A stretch of DNA of 64,000 nucleotides from Symsagittifera roscoffensis (lineage: Eukaryota > Xenacoelomorpha > Acoela > Convolutidae): assembly GCF_963678635.1 (NCBI RefSeq), contig NC_087063.1:62287850-62351849 (forward strand), written 5' to 3'. The position numbers were made by a program, and so were the translations under genes. This document shows, piece by piece, positions 41,501 through 51,349 of the stretch. Below the pieces are notes generated by a model. It saw only the letters and a list, made by a program, of their open reading frames with translations, had not been told where the DNA came from and did not search any database. Position 1 is the stretch's first letter, and each line of letters begins with the position of its first letter.

Positions 41501-44500
41501 TATAGATGAATCAAAATGTAATTGGCCCATTGAACCAATACAAGTTATTTTAACAAAAATAAACGGCAAATACTTTACAACCGCCGATATGAATAGTGCA
41601 TACAATCAAATGCCACTAGATGAACAATCACGACGTTTAACACAATTTGTTATCGGAAACCAACAATATGAGTTTAACCGCTTATTCTATGGAATATCCA
41701 TAGGACCAGCAGCATTTTCAGCTTTTATGAGCAAAATTTTTAGACCACTGATACTCAAGAAAAACGCAATCACCTATCTAGACGATGTTTTTATGCAATC
41801 ACAAACAAAAGACGAAATGTTCAATGTTTTAGAAAAATATCACCACATACTTCAGAACGAAAATCTGAAGGCCGCCCCCGATAAATCACACTTCTTTTTG
41901 ACAAGAGTTAAATTCTTAGGACATAACATAGAAAGAAAAACAATCACTCCACTGAAATCACGCATTGACGCTATTCAAAAACTCCAACCACCAACAAATA
42001 AAAAGAAAATCCAAGAATTCCTTGGAATGTTAAACTTTTTAAGTAAATATGTTTATAAAATGCAATTATATCTACGACCATTTTACAACATCCTTAGACA
42101 ACAAAATAATTTTGAATGGAATACAGAACATCAAACACGATTCGAAGAAATAAAGAAACTTTTAACTGAACAAATTTCAAACACAATTCCAGACCCTGAT
42201 CAACCATTTTATGCAATGTGCGATGCTTCGAACTTTGGCATCGGCGCAGCACTATTACAATCACATAATGGTACAAATAAAATGAACCTGATATCAGCAA
42301 ATTCCCGATTATTCACTCAAGCAGAGCTACGACTCTCAACTCTAATGAGAGAATGTACAGCCATAATATATACACTGACAGAATATGAATTTCTGATACT
42401 TGGATCAAAACATCCCACAGTTTTATTTACAGACCACAAACCAATCATTTTTCTTTTCACACAGAAATCTAACCCAAACCACCGAGTTTACAGATTTCAA
42501 CTAATTCTAATGAAATTTCCAAACTTACATATAGTTTGGACTGCAGGAAAAAATCTTGCATTACCAGACACCTTAAGTCGAAATACACCACCTGAATTAC
42601 TTACACGAAAAACAACAGTTGAAATACCCAAAAACATAAAATTCTACCTTGCAGAAAACGAAACATCACCCCGATTAGAATGCAAATATGCAGTTAAAAC
42701 TGATATTGAACAATCGCAAATAAATAATTTACAACATTTCCCACTTTATTTAGATTGTCAAAATAATCATTATGAAGTTGATTTACTTGGAACATCAACT
42801 TTCAAACCAATCCCATATTCTCAATGGATAAAAAATAACACCCAACAAAAACGAACAAAACAACACCCGCCTAAAAAAGACCATTTTCCACTAATTGAAA
42901 AAGAAGATTTAACTGATAAAATAAATTTATCAGGACCACAAACAAATGATTCAAAATACACAATAAATCAAGTTTTTGACCTTCACGACCCACTTGATAC
43001 AATACCCTTATCTAAATTCGAAATTGAAAACATTTTTCTCCCCCCAACAGATACGATTACAATTTCAACACTGAAACAATATCAAAATCTTGACCCGATA
43101 ATTAGACAACTGAAATCATGGCACAAATATAAAACTAAACCTATCAAAGCAGATTCAACCATTCTAGGAAACAAAACACTCCTCCGATACTTTCGCAAAT
43201 TTAACAACACAACAATTAACGAAAACACAGACCTTTTAGAGTATAACATGAATGAATCTACAGTTCCATGTCTCCCTATAAGTATGATTCTTATAGCTTT
43301 TAATATTTCACATACACAAAATATTAAAGGACACTCTGGATCAGAAAAAACATATTCAAATTTTATACAAAACTTTTATTTCCCAAATGCACCAATTTGG
43401 ATAAAAGTACTATGCAATGATTGTATAGTATGTCAACTAAATAAACCTTACCCGAATCAAAAACAAATAGCACAAAAACAAGATTTTAAAGGACAAAGTT
43501 TGTACTTTAACCATCGTATCTCATTTGATACCAAAGGACCAATTTCACCCTCATCCGAAGGAAACTCCTACATTATGGTAATTGTTGACGCATTTACACA
43601 TTATGTAGCACTTAACCCAGTACCACATTGTAACGCTTATTACGCTTACACAACACTCTATGAACACTGGATAGCAAAATTCGGACTACCAGAAATTTTA
43701 GTTACAGACAATGGTACAGAATTCATAAATAATGAAATAATAACACTATGTCATTTATACAACATTAAACACAAACCACGTACATCTCATGCACCTTGGA
43801 CAAACGGCTTAGTCGAAGGTATGAACCGTTCACTACAAGAATATCTTAGATGTATCATCAACGGAAATGATACAAAATATACCGAATGGTCAGCAGATGT
43901 AAAATTATTTCCCTTAGCATATAATTCACAAATTACGACAACTTTAGGAATGTCACCATACGAAATGGTTTTTAACCAAAAGCCACGCAAACCAATAATG
44001 TTTACAGCAAATTCACATAAAAACGCACAAGGTTATTGTCAACCAAATAAAGACTCAATTTGTTATAACCTACCTTTACATACACACGATGAAGATCATT
44101 TTCATCACCCACAAATTCTTAAATTAGCCTCCGGTACACACACCGAATGGATTCTAAATAGAGATAAAAAACACAATGAAATTTATCAAAAAATAACAAA
44201 AAAGTTATTACAAAGACAAAACATCAATGAACAAATCAATTCACGTTTTACACCAGCCTCCGATTTAAAAATTGGAACATTTGTTTTAATACCTAATTTT
44301 AATACTCAAAAAGGAATTTCTAAAAAATTACAACCCCTCCGAAAAGGACCCTACCAAATAATTGCAAAACCCACTGATGTCACATATAAAATTATCGACT
44401 CAAACAAAAAAGAAATCGTTCAACATCGAAACAACCTATTACCTTATTACCCAAAAGAATACGCACTCCGCGAATTAACTCAATTATATTCTTTCACAGG

Positions 44501-44789
44501 ATTAAAAATCATTCAAAATGAACCACATCTGAAAAACACAGAACAAAATGATAACCCCACCGAAAATCAAAACACAAAACCAACCGCAACCAAAATCAAT
44601 ACACAAAACCATAAAGAATATCCAAAACAAAGAAAAAATAGAAAAATGACCGAACAAATAATACCCCAAGAAGAAATAGACAAATCTGAACATAGAAAAA
44701 CAACAAGACTCCGAAATCAACCACGTAAAAACTACAAAATGTTCATCCCCCAATCTAAAATATTAAAAAAAGTAGAATTTAAAAAGTAA
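38547..44789 (+). CDS. pol: Element B Gag C-terminus and complete Pol
   Basis: Open from 38547; numbering from the ATG at 38610 gives 2059 residues. Order: rest of CA; a CCHC zinc knuckle (C161, C164, H169, C174); a long Asn/Arg/Ser/Tyr-rich basic stretch (about 185-395); protease with active-site DSGA (D548); RT with LDARYLN, FYGISIGPAAF and YLDD (1056-1059); RNase H (CDASNFG, D1205); integrase zinc domain (H1568, H1575, C1605, C1608); catalytic D1640, D1700 and E1736 (D-x35-E); GPY module near 1913; basic tail. Every key residue is present. It makes cDNA from the element RNA and integrates it. The Ser/Asn/Arg-rich insert next to the knuckle is unusually long. Confidence 0.93.
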   Translation, partial: FSVLPLEIKSNWKRFTQEFSKMFDSERNKQQQRVLCNEIRRLPNETIKQIAVRIETLVRKAYSLNTHDYKNTKMTEILMMTLTPQLRKIAIKKRASHPSSIREPDLDFRKLVDKLEQAEITMKLEETENLKLQYVNKIETTPTNINNIQESETDLVEKITEILNIYEKNPNFKGKPSFKKWCNYCRRYGHSISECRQKQQDSQNKPQKYKEPNKSFYQYMKKDQNLPNKNVYSNNSSGKPLPNNTSYTRNQSPYNSSYRGRSPERRNTQNSSQNHYNRPNSRNNYSRSNSNTQRFVSRSNSQSRNNYYPNNQSRNSSYNRNRNYSYNRNRSYSNNRNQNYPNNRSRNNSYNRSNYNRPNNNYQNRSRNNSQNRHPSYNNRYRNYSQSPHRNNNHYNNSNNRHRSSTPKHQRQINQVQANPETTSDPPGIDDTVTDTLQLNQINCTSSDSESDTENTLAINMIKVENDYESVIYEQPFPSHIYENQSEFLQNYYTTPINSTPTTQETNAKNTTEQPNQNVKTKCLNTNHIYQNIQKEQPKEKIWTIPFLLESPRNKEFQPPDLEIDFLIDSGAESNIINIPTWNEIKTLHPKLTPLETSSKLATAQGSTLINYGKIQLFLLPTRTMEQSKILNKPFKQIFHITDIKYNIIGIPFISKYIPTINILNSKILIKDKYTKTKETSLTFFQRLNKQPPFFSKFYPIYNQQRKHLKPLSGNIYNFSIKQVHQYDKEQNKQKFYMSDFEFKPIHKFFKITISSIKYLKNSNSDIISLHVYNNTPYQVTLPLGLLGYCETNATISPIHEKAYRVNNILQLLDICQSTILNEELSINNIISNENRNTDYFTKTPYFKPTFNISNYTEDQQKFLTMFNFQHSQITQDEFEKLAKQLIKYSSVYATSKFDVGKISSSLHLPLKPDAVFKKQRASKVPIHLHDKVNRLLDILEQYNIISPVNKEEQPKGNTFINPVIILAKGESLKIVLDARYLNSLIDESKCNWPIEPIQVILTKINGKYFTTADMNSAYNQMPLDEQSRRLTQFVIGNQQYEFNRLFYGISIGPAAFSAFMSKIFRPLILKKNAITYLDDVFMQSQTKDEMFNVLEKYHHILQNENLKAAPDKSHFFLTRVKFLGHNIERKTITPLKSRIDAIQKLQPPTNKKKIQEFLGMLNFLSKYVYKMQLYLRPFYNILRQQNNFEWNTEHQTRFEEIKKLLTEQISNTIPDPDQPFYAMCDASNFGIGAALLQSHNGTNKMNLISANSRLFTQAELRLSTLMRECTAIIYTLTEYEFLILGSKHPTVLFTDHKPIIFLFTQKSNPNHRVYRFQLILMKFPNLHIVWTAGKNLALPDTLSRNTPPELLTRKTTVEIPKNIKFYLAENETSPRLECKYAVKTDIEQSQINNLQHFPLYLDCQNNHYEVDLLGTSTFKPIPYSQWIKNNTQQKRTKQHPPKKDHFPLIEKEDLTDKINLSGPQTNDSKYTINQVFDLHDPLDTIPLSKFEIENIFLPPTDTITISTLKQYQNLDPIIRQLKSWHKYKTKPIKADSTILGNKTLLRYFRKFNNTTINENTDLLEYNMNESTVPCLPISMILIAFNISHTQNIKGHSGSEKTYSNFIQNFYFPNAPIWIKVLCNDCIVCQLNKPYPNQKQIAQKQDFKGQSLYFNHRISFDTKGPISPSSEGNSYIMVIVDAFTHYVALNPVPHCNAYYAYTTLYEHWIAKFGLPEILVTDNGTEFINNEIITLCHLYNIKHKPRTSHAPWTNGLVEGMNRSLQEYLRCIINGNDTKYTEWSADVKLFPLAYNSQITTTLGMSPYEMVFNQKPRKPIMFTANSHKNAQGYCQPNKDSICYNLPLHTHDEDHFHHPQILKLASGTHTEWILNRDKKHNEIYQKITKKLLQRQNINEQINSRFTPASDLKIGTFVLIPNFNTQKGISKKLQPLRKGPYQIIAKPTDVTYKIIDSNKKEIVQHRNNLLPYYPKEYALRELTQLYSFTGLKIIQNEPHLKNTEQNDNPTENQNTKPTATKINTQNHKEYPKQRKNRKMTEQIIPQEEIDKSEHRKTTRLRNQPRKNYKMFIPQSKILKKVEFKK

Positions 44790-45389
44790 TTTTAAGATTT
44801 TATACTTCACAATCTTGAAACCTCCGTAACATTTTTCATTTCAATTTTTCAAAATAACATGCTCACAAGTACGCAATAATTCTAGTTCAAAATAGACCAA
44901 TAGGATTCATCCAATCCGCCACTTTCTCTAACTCAAACTAAGATCAATTAGACGAATAATCTAGAACTCCAGGCACATCTCTAACTATAACTTTACAACC
45001 TCCAGGTCAAAAATAAGCAAACCACTCCAACTTGACAACTAAAATAAATATCACCATAATACCGTACCCCTCCCTTATCTAATAACCCAAAGATCAACAA
45101 TATTTCCCCAACTCAGACCACGAATACCCCCAAAACAAATTTGATAACTTAGCCTAAAGTAACAAAATGAAGATTTTAATTAGCCTAAAGTATAAAAATC
45201 TCACCATACCCCGGATCATTTGACAAACAAAAATAAAGAAAAAGACGACCTCCCAGTCACCATGAAAATTGCCCCCAACAATTTTTTACAAAACTCAACC
45301 CACTTGTCAAAAAACTAATAAATAATTCGACCAGACTAGAAAATCGCCTCAAACAGCAAAAAATATTCGACCAAGAGATCATTTCTTAA
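44790..45389 (+). other. Noncoding spacer of Element B between pol and the accessory cluster
   Basis: 600 bases, C- and A-rich, no frame over 40 codons that I would call. The place where a splice acceptor or subgenomic promoter for the downstream cluster would be expected; none is obvious. Confidence 0.5.
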
Positions 45390-45620
45390 ATGCTCTTCTC
45401 TCAAACAGTTGCTCAAATACTTATAAATTTTAAACATTTTTTTTCAATACTTGAAGCCTTTATAATATTTCTTTTTGATATACTTGAATATTTTCTAATA
45501 ATCCTAATCATTTTTTGTAACATTTTTTTAATTTTCTACACAATACTCGAACTATTCCTCCAACTTTCCAAAACCCTTGAATATATCCACAGGTACGATT
45601 TTAACAACTTGTCTAAATGA
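45390..45620 (+). CDS. Element B small hydrophobic protein 1
   Basis: 76 codons from ATG. Residues about 9-58 are almost entirely Leu/Ile/Phe with few charges, enough for two membrane spans, and the tail is polar. It ends with ATGA overlapping the next start by 4 nt, an arrangement used for coupled termination-reinitiation. A viroporin-like or SH-like role is a guess from size and hydrophobicity alone. Confidence 0.5.
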   Translation: MLFSQTVAQILINFKHFFSILEAFIIFLFDILEYFLIILIIFCNIFLIFYTILELFLQLSKTLEYIHRYDFNNLSK

Positions 45621-45805
45621 TACGAACAATTTTCAGTAGAACTGATATTTTTTTATTGTTTGTAATTTTCATAACATTTTTATCATCCCTCATTTTGACA
45701 ATATGTAAATGTATAAAGAAAGCAATCATCACATTTGCCCTAGCAACAATTTTTCTAATTATTTTTTTGGAAGAATATTATAATAAACATAAACCTTCCC
45801 ACTAA
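45617..45805 (+). CDS. Element B small hydrophobic protein 2
   Basis: 62 codons. Two hydrophobic segments (about residues 11-31 and 38-52) flank a short loop CKCIKK, giving a hairpin membrane protein. It starts inside the stop of protein 1 and ends 5 nt before the next open frame begins. No family recognised. Confidence 0.5.
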   Translation: MIRTIFSRTDIFLLFVIFITFLSSLILTICKCIKKAIITFALATIFLIIFLEEYYNKHKPSH

Positions 45806-45810
45806 AGTAA

Positions 45811-46947
45811 AAATTCAAAAATCCATCAAAAATTGCTACCCAACAGTCACAGAATCAGTCTTCACCGACATCATCCCAAGATAATCCAACACCACCTTCA
45901 ACTACTCAAAATCCTCAAACATCTACACGAATTTCTTTTCAAGACAATCCATACACTTTTGAAGAACGGCACGCTCGTTTATCTGAACCACTAGAACCAG
46001 TTCAACGACAAGCATCCCTAAGTGAACCAACATACAATCTTTACCCAACACTACCACAAGAACTAAGTAGAATACGAAACCTTAGTCAAAACCAAAACAC
46101 AACAGAAATAAATAGACAAATTATACATCCTCGACGAAATAGAAATTTTCAAACTCCCCGAGTTCATTTTGATATACCTCAATCCCCATCACAAACCACT
46201 CCAGAAAACACCACTGGTATCACACCAGAAACTCCTACACTTTTTTCACAACGAAGCACTTCAAGTCTACCTTCAGACTACTTAGGTTCAACACCAACAT
46301 CTGAACAAGCACGAGAAAATCCTTTTAACCCCCCAAACCTAACATCACGACTGCCATATTGGACTACACATTCATTTACACAAGGTGAACCAAATTTAGT
46401 CAATGACCCCATAGATATTTCTACGGATACAACAACATCCTCATCACTACCAGAAACATTATCACTACCATCAACACCATCAATAAGCCAATTTTCACCA
46501 CCACCCTTTAACTTAAATTTTCCAAATAATCTCGACGCCAGATATCGAGAACAATCATCAATAAATATTCCTTTAAGATTAGATTGGAATACATTTACAG
46601 CACCTCCACCATTATTTGGACAACATCAAGAAAGTAACCGCCTTCATAACTGGGCACTTAATAGATTACAATATCGCCAAGATATTCATAACGATATCCG
46701 TGATCACAATATTCAAATACTCCAACAAAACAGTTTACAATTAAAGTTTGAAATCACAGTTAAGTTAAATAACATTACCCAACATCCCTACCCATTAAAT
46801 CCACCTAACATAACAGCTCAATCACTACCACCACCGTTTATAACTACTGAAGTAATATATAAATACGACAGATACACCAAAAACACAATTGGTTACATTA
46901 CATTTTATAACCCATACTCAGGATTATCATACACATGTATATTCTAA
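45811..46947 (+). CDS. Element B 378-codon open frame without any ATG
   Basis: Open from just after the TAA at 45808-45810 to the TAA at 46945-46947, with no in-frame ATG, GTG or TTG seen (one CTG at 46351). The first two thirds are Ser/Thr/Pro/Gln-rich. The last 130 codons look globular (LRLDWNTFTAPPP, RLQYRQDIHND, YITFYNPYSGLSY). Frame 2 ends at 45805 and frame 1 is closed at 45808, so a simple frameshift from the upstream ORF cannot enter it. A spliced exon is the likeliest explanation; AG acceptors lie at 45845-45858. Length and codon quality make chance implausible. Confidence 0.6.
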   Translation, partial: KFKNPSKIATQQSQNQSSPTSSQDNPTPPSTTQNPQTSTRISFQDNPYTFEERHARLSEPLEPVQRQASLSEPTYNLYPTLPQELSRIRNLSQNQNTTEINRQIIHPRRNRNFQTPRVHFDIPQSPSQTTPENTTGITPETPTLFSQRSTSSLPSDYLGSTPTSEQARENPFNPPNLTSRLPYWTTHSFTQGEPNLVNDPIDISTDTTTSSSLPETLSLPSTPSISQFSPPPFNLNFPNNLDARYREQSSINIPLRLDWNTFTAPPPLFGQHQESNRLHNWALNRLQYRQDIHNDIRDHNIQILQQNSLQLKFEITVKLNNITQHPYPLNPPNITAQSLPPPFITTEVIYKYDRYTKNTIGYITFYNPYSGLSYTCIF

Positions 46948-49553
46948 AATTATTAATTTTTCTCCAACTCCTTTTTCTAGTAACCTCAAATCAAAACATA
47001 AACCCTTCCCCTCGTACAGGACCACAAGATTTATTAGTAACACATTACGATTGTGAAGAAAATGAACAAAAAACACTACATAAATATGCAATAAATCAAG
47101 TATCACAATGTGAAACAGAACCACAAGCTATAGAAACCACAGATATAATAGCAACACTCTATTCAAAAGCCCGAGCAACAACAGTTACAGGTTATAAATT
47201 CACAGCGACATTTTCCGAAAAGAAAGTACATTGTTCACAAGTCTCCAACGGCAACAAAAACCGACTTGACCATGAATCATTCTATCAAAGTAATATAGAA
47301 CGTCTTTTACATCTCAATCCCGACGATTGTAAAAATGAATTACTTAGACTAAACATCACACAAAATAAAAATTCCCAAAGAAAATTAGTTAATTTTCAAG
47401 TTTTTTCAGACTCTGTACATCAATCACAACTTGAAAGACACCAAGGACATATAAAACTAGACGAAAAATACCCGTATAACGGCGCACACGGACGATTAAC
47501 CTATGACCTACATGATAAACATTGGATACCACACATTGGTATAAATAACCCATCAAACTGCAAAGCAGACACGAAAAATAAAGGATACCAAGAAATAATG
47601 TTTTTCGATTGGAAAATACAACTCGAAAAAATACAACTCACACGAGATTTATCTGATAATACAATGATCTATCAAGGAATCCGACTACCTTGTAAAAATG
47701 ATCAAGGATATTGCGACCCTACAACAAGAACACAAGCAACAATTGTTTGGTTCCCCGAAGATACATGTACAACATTTCAAGTAGCAAAAATACACGCTCG
47801 TATGATAAAATTTCACGAAAAATATTTTATACAATCAATTCCATATGAACAAGTCCATCCATCACGCAAACTAAGTTCCGATTTTAGAAACATAGACAAT
47901 ATAGAAAATAAATTGACACGTTTTCAAATATATCAAGAAACAGAACTTGCATGTAAATACAGGAATCCACTTCACAGAACACAATACTCTGAAATATTAG
48001 TTGAATACGAAAAAGGATTCGACATGACCACTGGAAACGTAAAAATCGACCCATATGCCACAGGTCATCCTCTAAACGAAGGAACATCCTATATACCAGT
48101 TAATTTTGAAAAAAGCAACGGACAACCCGGTGGACATCTAAAACCTTATGACACCAGAAGCACACGCTTACAAGAATTATCACTAATGAATACTACATAT
48201 TTCGGTAATATCCACTATGATATTCATTTGGATATGAAACTAGACTATACAATTAGCCGCATTTTTCAAGAAATGTCACTCTCCGAATTAGAAACACTAC
48301 ACCAACTATGCGAATTAGAACGAACACAAATATTACAATCACTTGCACTAGCAGTATTAAAAATACCCTACGCAGGATACTTATTATCAGGAAATAGATC
48401 AAATTTTTTAGACTATGAAGGAAACATCTTATGGTTTTATACTTGTACCAAAAAAGTATCACCACTATACGTTTTTGAAGATAAACGATGTTATAAAAGA
48501 ATCCCTATCTTTTATAAGAATAAAGTACATTTCGTGGATACACTTTCACGAAGAACCTATTTCTGGGATACCGCAGTCCCATGTGGATCAGAAAATAGCC
48601 ACAATGTAGTACAACTAAACCCTGATGAAAATAAATATTATCTTCTCACTCCATATCCCACATTAATGCAATCACTCAAAAAATTTTCACCAGAAAGCAT
48701 TCGCGCTATCGCTCGAAACCCAAATATAGACTTACAATCAATAGGAATCTATTCAAAATCAGATATTCAACATCACATTAGAACACAACAATTCCAAGAA
48801 TTATTAACACAAATGGACACTATACAAAGACAATCAATAGACCAAAATTTACGCAAACTTGCAGAAACCGCAGGATTTGCCGATATCTACACCCAAGACT
48901 ATAGCGGATATTTTAAAGACATTAAAGATTATATATATCTAAACGGCGAAAAATACCGTCCCCAAGATATATCACCAATTAACATTTTTAGCTTTGTTAC
49001 ACTCAAAAATGAGATCCTAGATTTTCTAGGATGGCCCTACTACATCTTAGAAAAATTGACTATTTTACACGCAATGTTTAACTTTATTGGATTTCTTTTC
49101 TCACTCTTAAAAGGAATCTACAACACATGTGCTATACACACACAAGTAAACAGACAAGCAAGCGTAGCACGCATACTCTTTGCAGGATTTTTTGGAATCT
49201 TTTCTACATCTATAAACAAAATTCTTTTAGACGCACAAATAAAAGAATATAACACAAAAATAACAACACGACAAAATACATACGACAAAGAACATAACAA
49301 TGTCGACACACAGCCAACGGCACCACAATTACCACCCCTACCAAATAACCATCCACTATCCCTAGTCCCACGAAATTTTCGAAATTTAGCAATCACACAT
49401 AATCCAAATTTTCGACTCAATACATCACAAAGTCCCGTCCAACATATAATGACACACCAGTCACAAGATGATAATACTTATGAACAAATTATTGAACAAC
49501 CCCATACCACCGCTTTTCAGTCTCAAAATAATCATTTTTTTAGCCCACGATGA
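46935..49553 (+). CDS. Element B Env-like membrane glycoprotein
   Basis: 872 codons from ATG, overlapping the previous frame by 13 nt. Residues 1-18 are a clear signal peptide (basic, then Leu/Phe-rich). The ectodomain has many cysteines and N-glycosylation sites and begins with an HYDC...INQVSQC pattern like the N-terminus of chuvirus-type (negative-strand RNA virus) glycoproteins, some of which were captured by LTR elements. About residues 690-770 contain hydrophobic stretches (FNFIGFLFSLLKGIY and RILFAGFFGIFSTSI) suited to membrane anchors. The tail of about 100 residues is Pro/Gln-rich. Overall architecture supports an envelope; the viral relationship is tentative. Confidence 0.65.
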   Translation: MYILKLLIFLQLLFLVTSNQNINPSPRTGPQDLLVTHYDCEENEQKTLHKYAINQVSQCETEPQAIETTDIIATLYSKARATTVTGYKFTATFSEKKVHCSQVSNGNKNRLDHESFYQSNIERLLHLNPDDCKNELLRLNITQNKNSQRKLVNFQVFSDSVHQSQLERHQGHIKLDEKYPYNGAHGRLTYDLHDKHWIPHIGINNPSNCKADTKNKGYQEIMFFDWKIQLEKIQLTRDLSDNTMIYQGIRLPCKNDQGYCDPTTRTQATIVWFPEDTCTTFQVAKIHARMIKFHEKYFIQSIPYEQVHPSRKLSSDFRNIDNIENKLTRFQIYQETELACKYRNPLHRTQYSEILVEYEKGFDMTTGNVKIDPYATGHPLNEGTSYIPVNFEKSNGQPGGHLKPYDTRSTRLQELSLMNTTYFGNIHYDIHLDMKLDYTISRIFQEMSLSELETLHQLCELERTQILQSLALAVLKIPYAGYLLSGNRSNFLDYEGNILWFYTCTKKVSPLYVFEDKRCYKRIPIFYKNKVHFVDTLSRRTYFWDTAVPCGSENSHNVVQLNPDENKYYLLTPYPTLMQSLKKFSPESIRAIARNPNIDLQSIGIYSKSDIQHHIRTQQFQELLTQMDTIQRQSIDQNLRKLAETAGFADIYTQDYSGYFKDIKDYIYLNGEKYRPQDISPINIFSFVTLKNEILDFLGWPYYILEKLTILHAMFNFIGFLFSLLKGIYNTCAIHTQVNRQASVARILFAGFFGIFSTSINKILLDAQIKEYNTKITTRQNTYDKEHNNVDTQPTAPQLPPLPNNHPLSLVPRNFRNLAITHNPNFRLNTSQSPVQHIMTHQSQDDNTYEQIIEQPHTTAFQSQNNHFFSPR

Positions 49554-51349
49554 GCCGCCAACTTGGATCACTACACCGATCAAATTCCCATCCAACCAAC
49601 CTTACCTCTCAAATCCCAATCATACCACTTTTTGCTTTTCCGCCACCCGATTTTCCATCTAGCAATGTAACATCAGGCATGAATTCCGACACTAACTCAC
49701 ATATTTCAGTTTTATACTCCATCTCACAGCTAAATAACCCGAATATTGAAACCCCCGATGAATTTGCCGACTCAGAACTATCCCCATCCAATAATTTTCA
49801 TAACCCTTCTAATTTTTCTCAACCTCCTTTTCAACCCATATTGTCCAATAACCCTGACCCAATCACTCCGACACCCTCTTATGCTTCCCAAGTTACCCCA
49901 ACCTACTCCTCATACCATTCTGACCAATCATCTCATTCTCCAGACACCCCCCGAATCTCCCCAGAGCTAGATAATTTTATTACCCTCCAACAGCAACCCT
50001 ACCACCTTAACACCCCGACCATAAACCAAATCTCCTCCACTACAAATTCATCCAATCCCCCTACACCCTCTTCAAATTATACTGAATCATTAACACCATC
50101 ATCCACATCCACTATATCTTCACTAAACACTAATAGAGCTTACCGCACTTTTAAAAGAAAATTCCCCAACCATCCTTTCCCAGCAAAACCAGGAACAGCC
50201 CGTGAATACATCAACCACCCCCAGCATACTAACACTAAAGAATTTTTAGCTATCACCTTACCCTCGTTTCCACAATACACCTTAAACACCCCTCACGACG
50301 CTAACGAAACACGCAACTTTGTAGATGAATACGTTTTAATGCCCACTCTCTCTTGGACCTCATACTATCATTTCACTAACCCTCTTTGCTTACCTTTATC
50401 TAACACTTCCATCGATATAGACCGAAACAAAGACATGCTATATCAACTAACTACACCACTAACCGCTAGACAGTTTACTTACGTTGGATATAAAAAATCA
50501 CTAAAAATACACACTGCACCTAGAGCTAATGAATATACACTAGAATACTACGATCACAACATCATTAGAGCTAACCAAGATCAATTCTTAGACGACGATC
50601 GCTTCGCTAATCCACAAATCACCGAGAAATTTTTCATCAAGACACCATATATATTTACACTAAACATCTTCGACCGCAAGTTTGATCACATTATTTCAGA
50701 AGCACTAACAGACACACAAGCATACGAAAGTTTTAAAGAACGCTTCCAAATATTTTCACTAACCTTTCATTTCCTTGCACCACACGAAAGAGATTTACAC
50801 TGCTCACACGATATTATGTTGCGCACTAAACAAACACATACATACAGTTACTATCGTTTCATCCAAAATCACTTTGACCTCCACACACCCTCTAGACAAT
50901 CACACCATCGTTTCCAATTCATCAATTCAAAATACACTTCACCGTATTTCCTAAATTTCACATATTGTATTAAAGACACTAACCTCCATGGTATTCTTCG
51001 TAATTATGACCCCATAACCCAAATGTACATTTTCTGCCCCATCACCAAGACCTTCAACGCCGAAGAATCCCGACCCTTCCTTATCCCGCACGAGTTCCTG
51101 CAACCTATAGAAATCCCAATTTTAGAATTCATCCACAACACTAAATTTAACCACAAATTATATAACTTAATCCAAAACACACCTTATGAGTTTGCAGTAG
51201 GCACTGAAGAACTAACCACTATTAAGGCACTTCAATTGCTTTGGCCACTACTTCAGACTAAAAATATCATCCGCATTCTAGCTAAACTACTCACAACTTC
51301 AGAACTAATTCACGACATCTTCCCCCACGGTTTTTTCCCCGACGACTAA
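49550..51349 (+). CDS. Element B 599-aa C-terminal ORF, unknown
   Basis: ATG at 49550 overlaps the Env stop by 4 nt (ATGA). Residues 1-190 are low-complexity Ser/Pro/Thr/Asn. From about 195 to the end it looks like one or two folded domains rich in aromatic residues and His (FKRKFPNHPFPAKPG, TLSWTSYYHFTNPL, LTFHFLAPHERDLH). No signal peptide or membrane span. Base use is richer in C than the neighbouring pol. Followed at once by a consensus splice donor. I recognise no family. Confidence 0.6.
   Translation: MSRQLGSLHRSNSHPTNLTSQIPIIPLFAFPPPDFPSSNVTSGMNSDTNSHISVLYSISQLNNPNIETPDEFADSELSPSNNFHNPSNFSQPPFQPILSNNPDPITPTPSYASQVTPTYSSYHSDQSSHSPDTPRISPELDNFITLQQQPYHLNTPTINQISSTTNSSNPPTPSSNYTESLTPSSTSTISSLNTNRAYRTFKRKFPNHPFPAKPGTAREYINHPQHTNTKEFLAITLPSFPQYTLNTPHDANETRNFVDEYVLMPTLSWTSYYHFTNPLCLPLSNTSIDIDRNKDMLYQLTTPLTARQFTYVGYKKSLKIHTAPRANEYTLEYYDHNIIRANQDQFLDDDRFANPQITEKFFIKTPYIFTLNIFDRKFDHIISEALTDTQAYESFKERFQIFSLTFHFLAPHERDLHCSHDIMLRTKQTHTYSYYRFIQNHFDLHTPSRQSHHRFQFINSKYTSPYFLNFTYCIKDTNLHGILRNYDPITQMYIFCPITKTFNAEESRPFLIPHEFLQPIEIPILEFIHNTKFNHKLYNLIQNTPYEFAVGTEELTTIKALQLLWPLLQTKNIIRILAKLLTTSELIHDIFPHGFFPDD

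Noticed and set aside
42094-42300. Minus-strand frames inside Element B Pol (for example 68 codons here, 92 codons at 41327-41605)
   Set aside because: Antisense to intact RT and RNase H coding sequence; no independent support.
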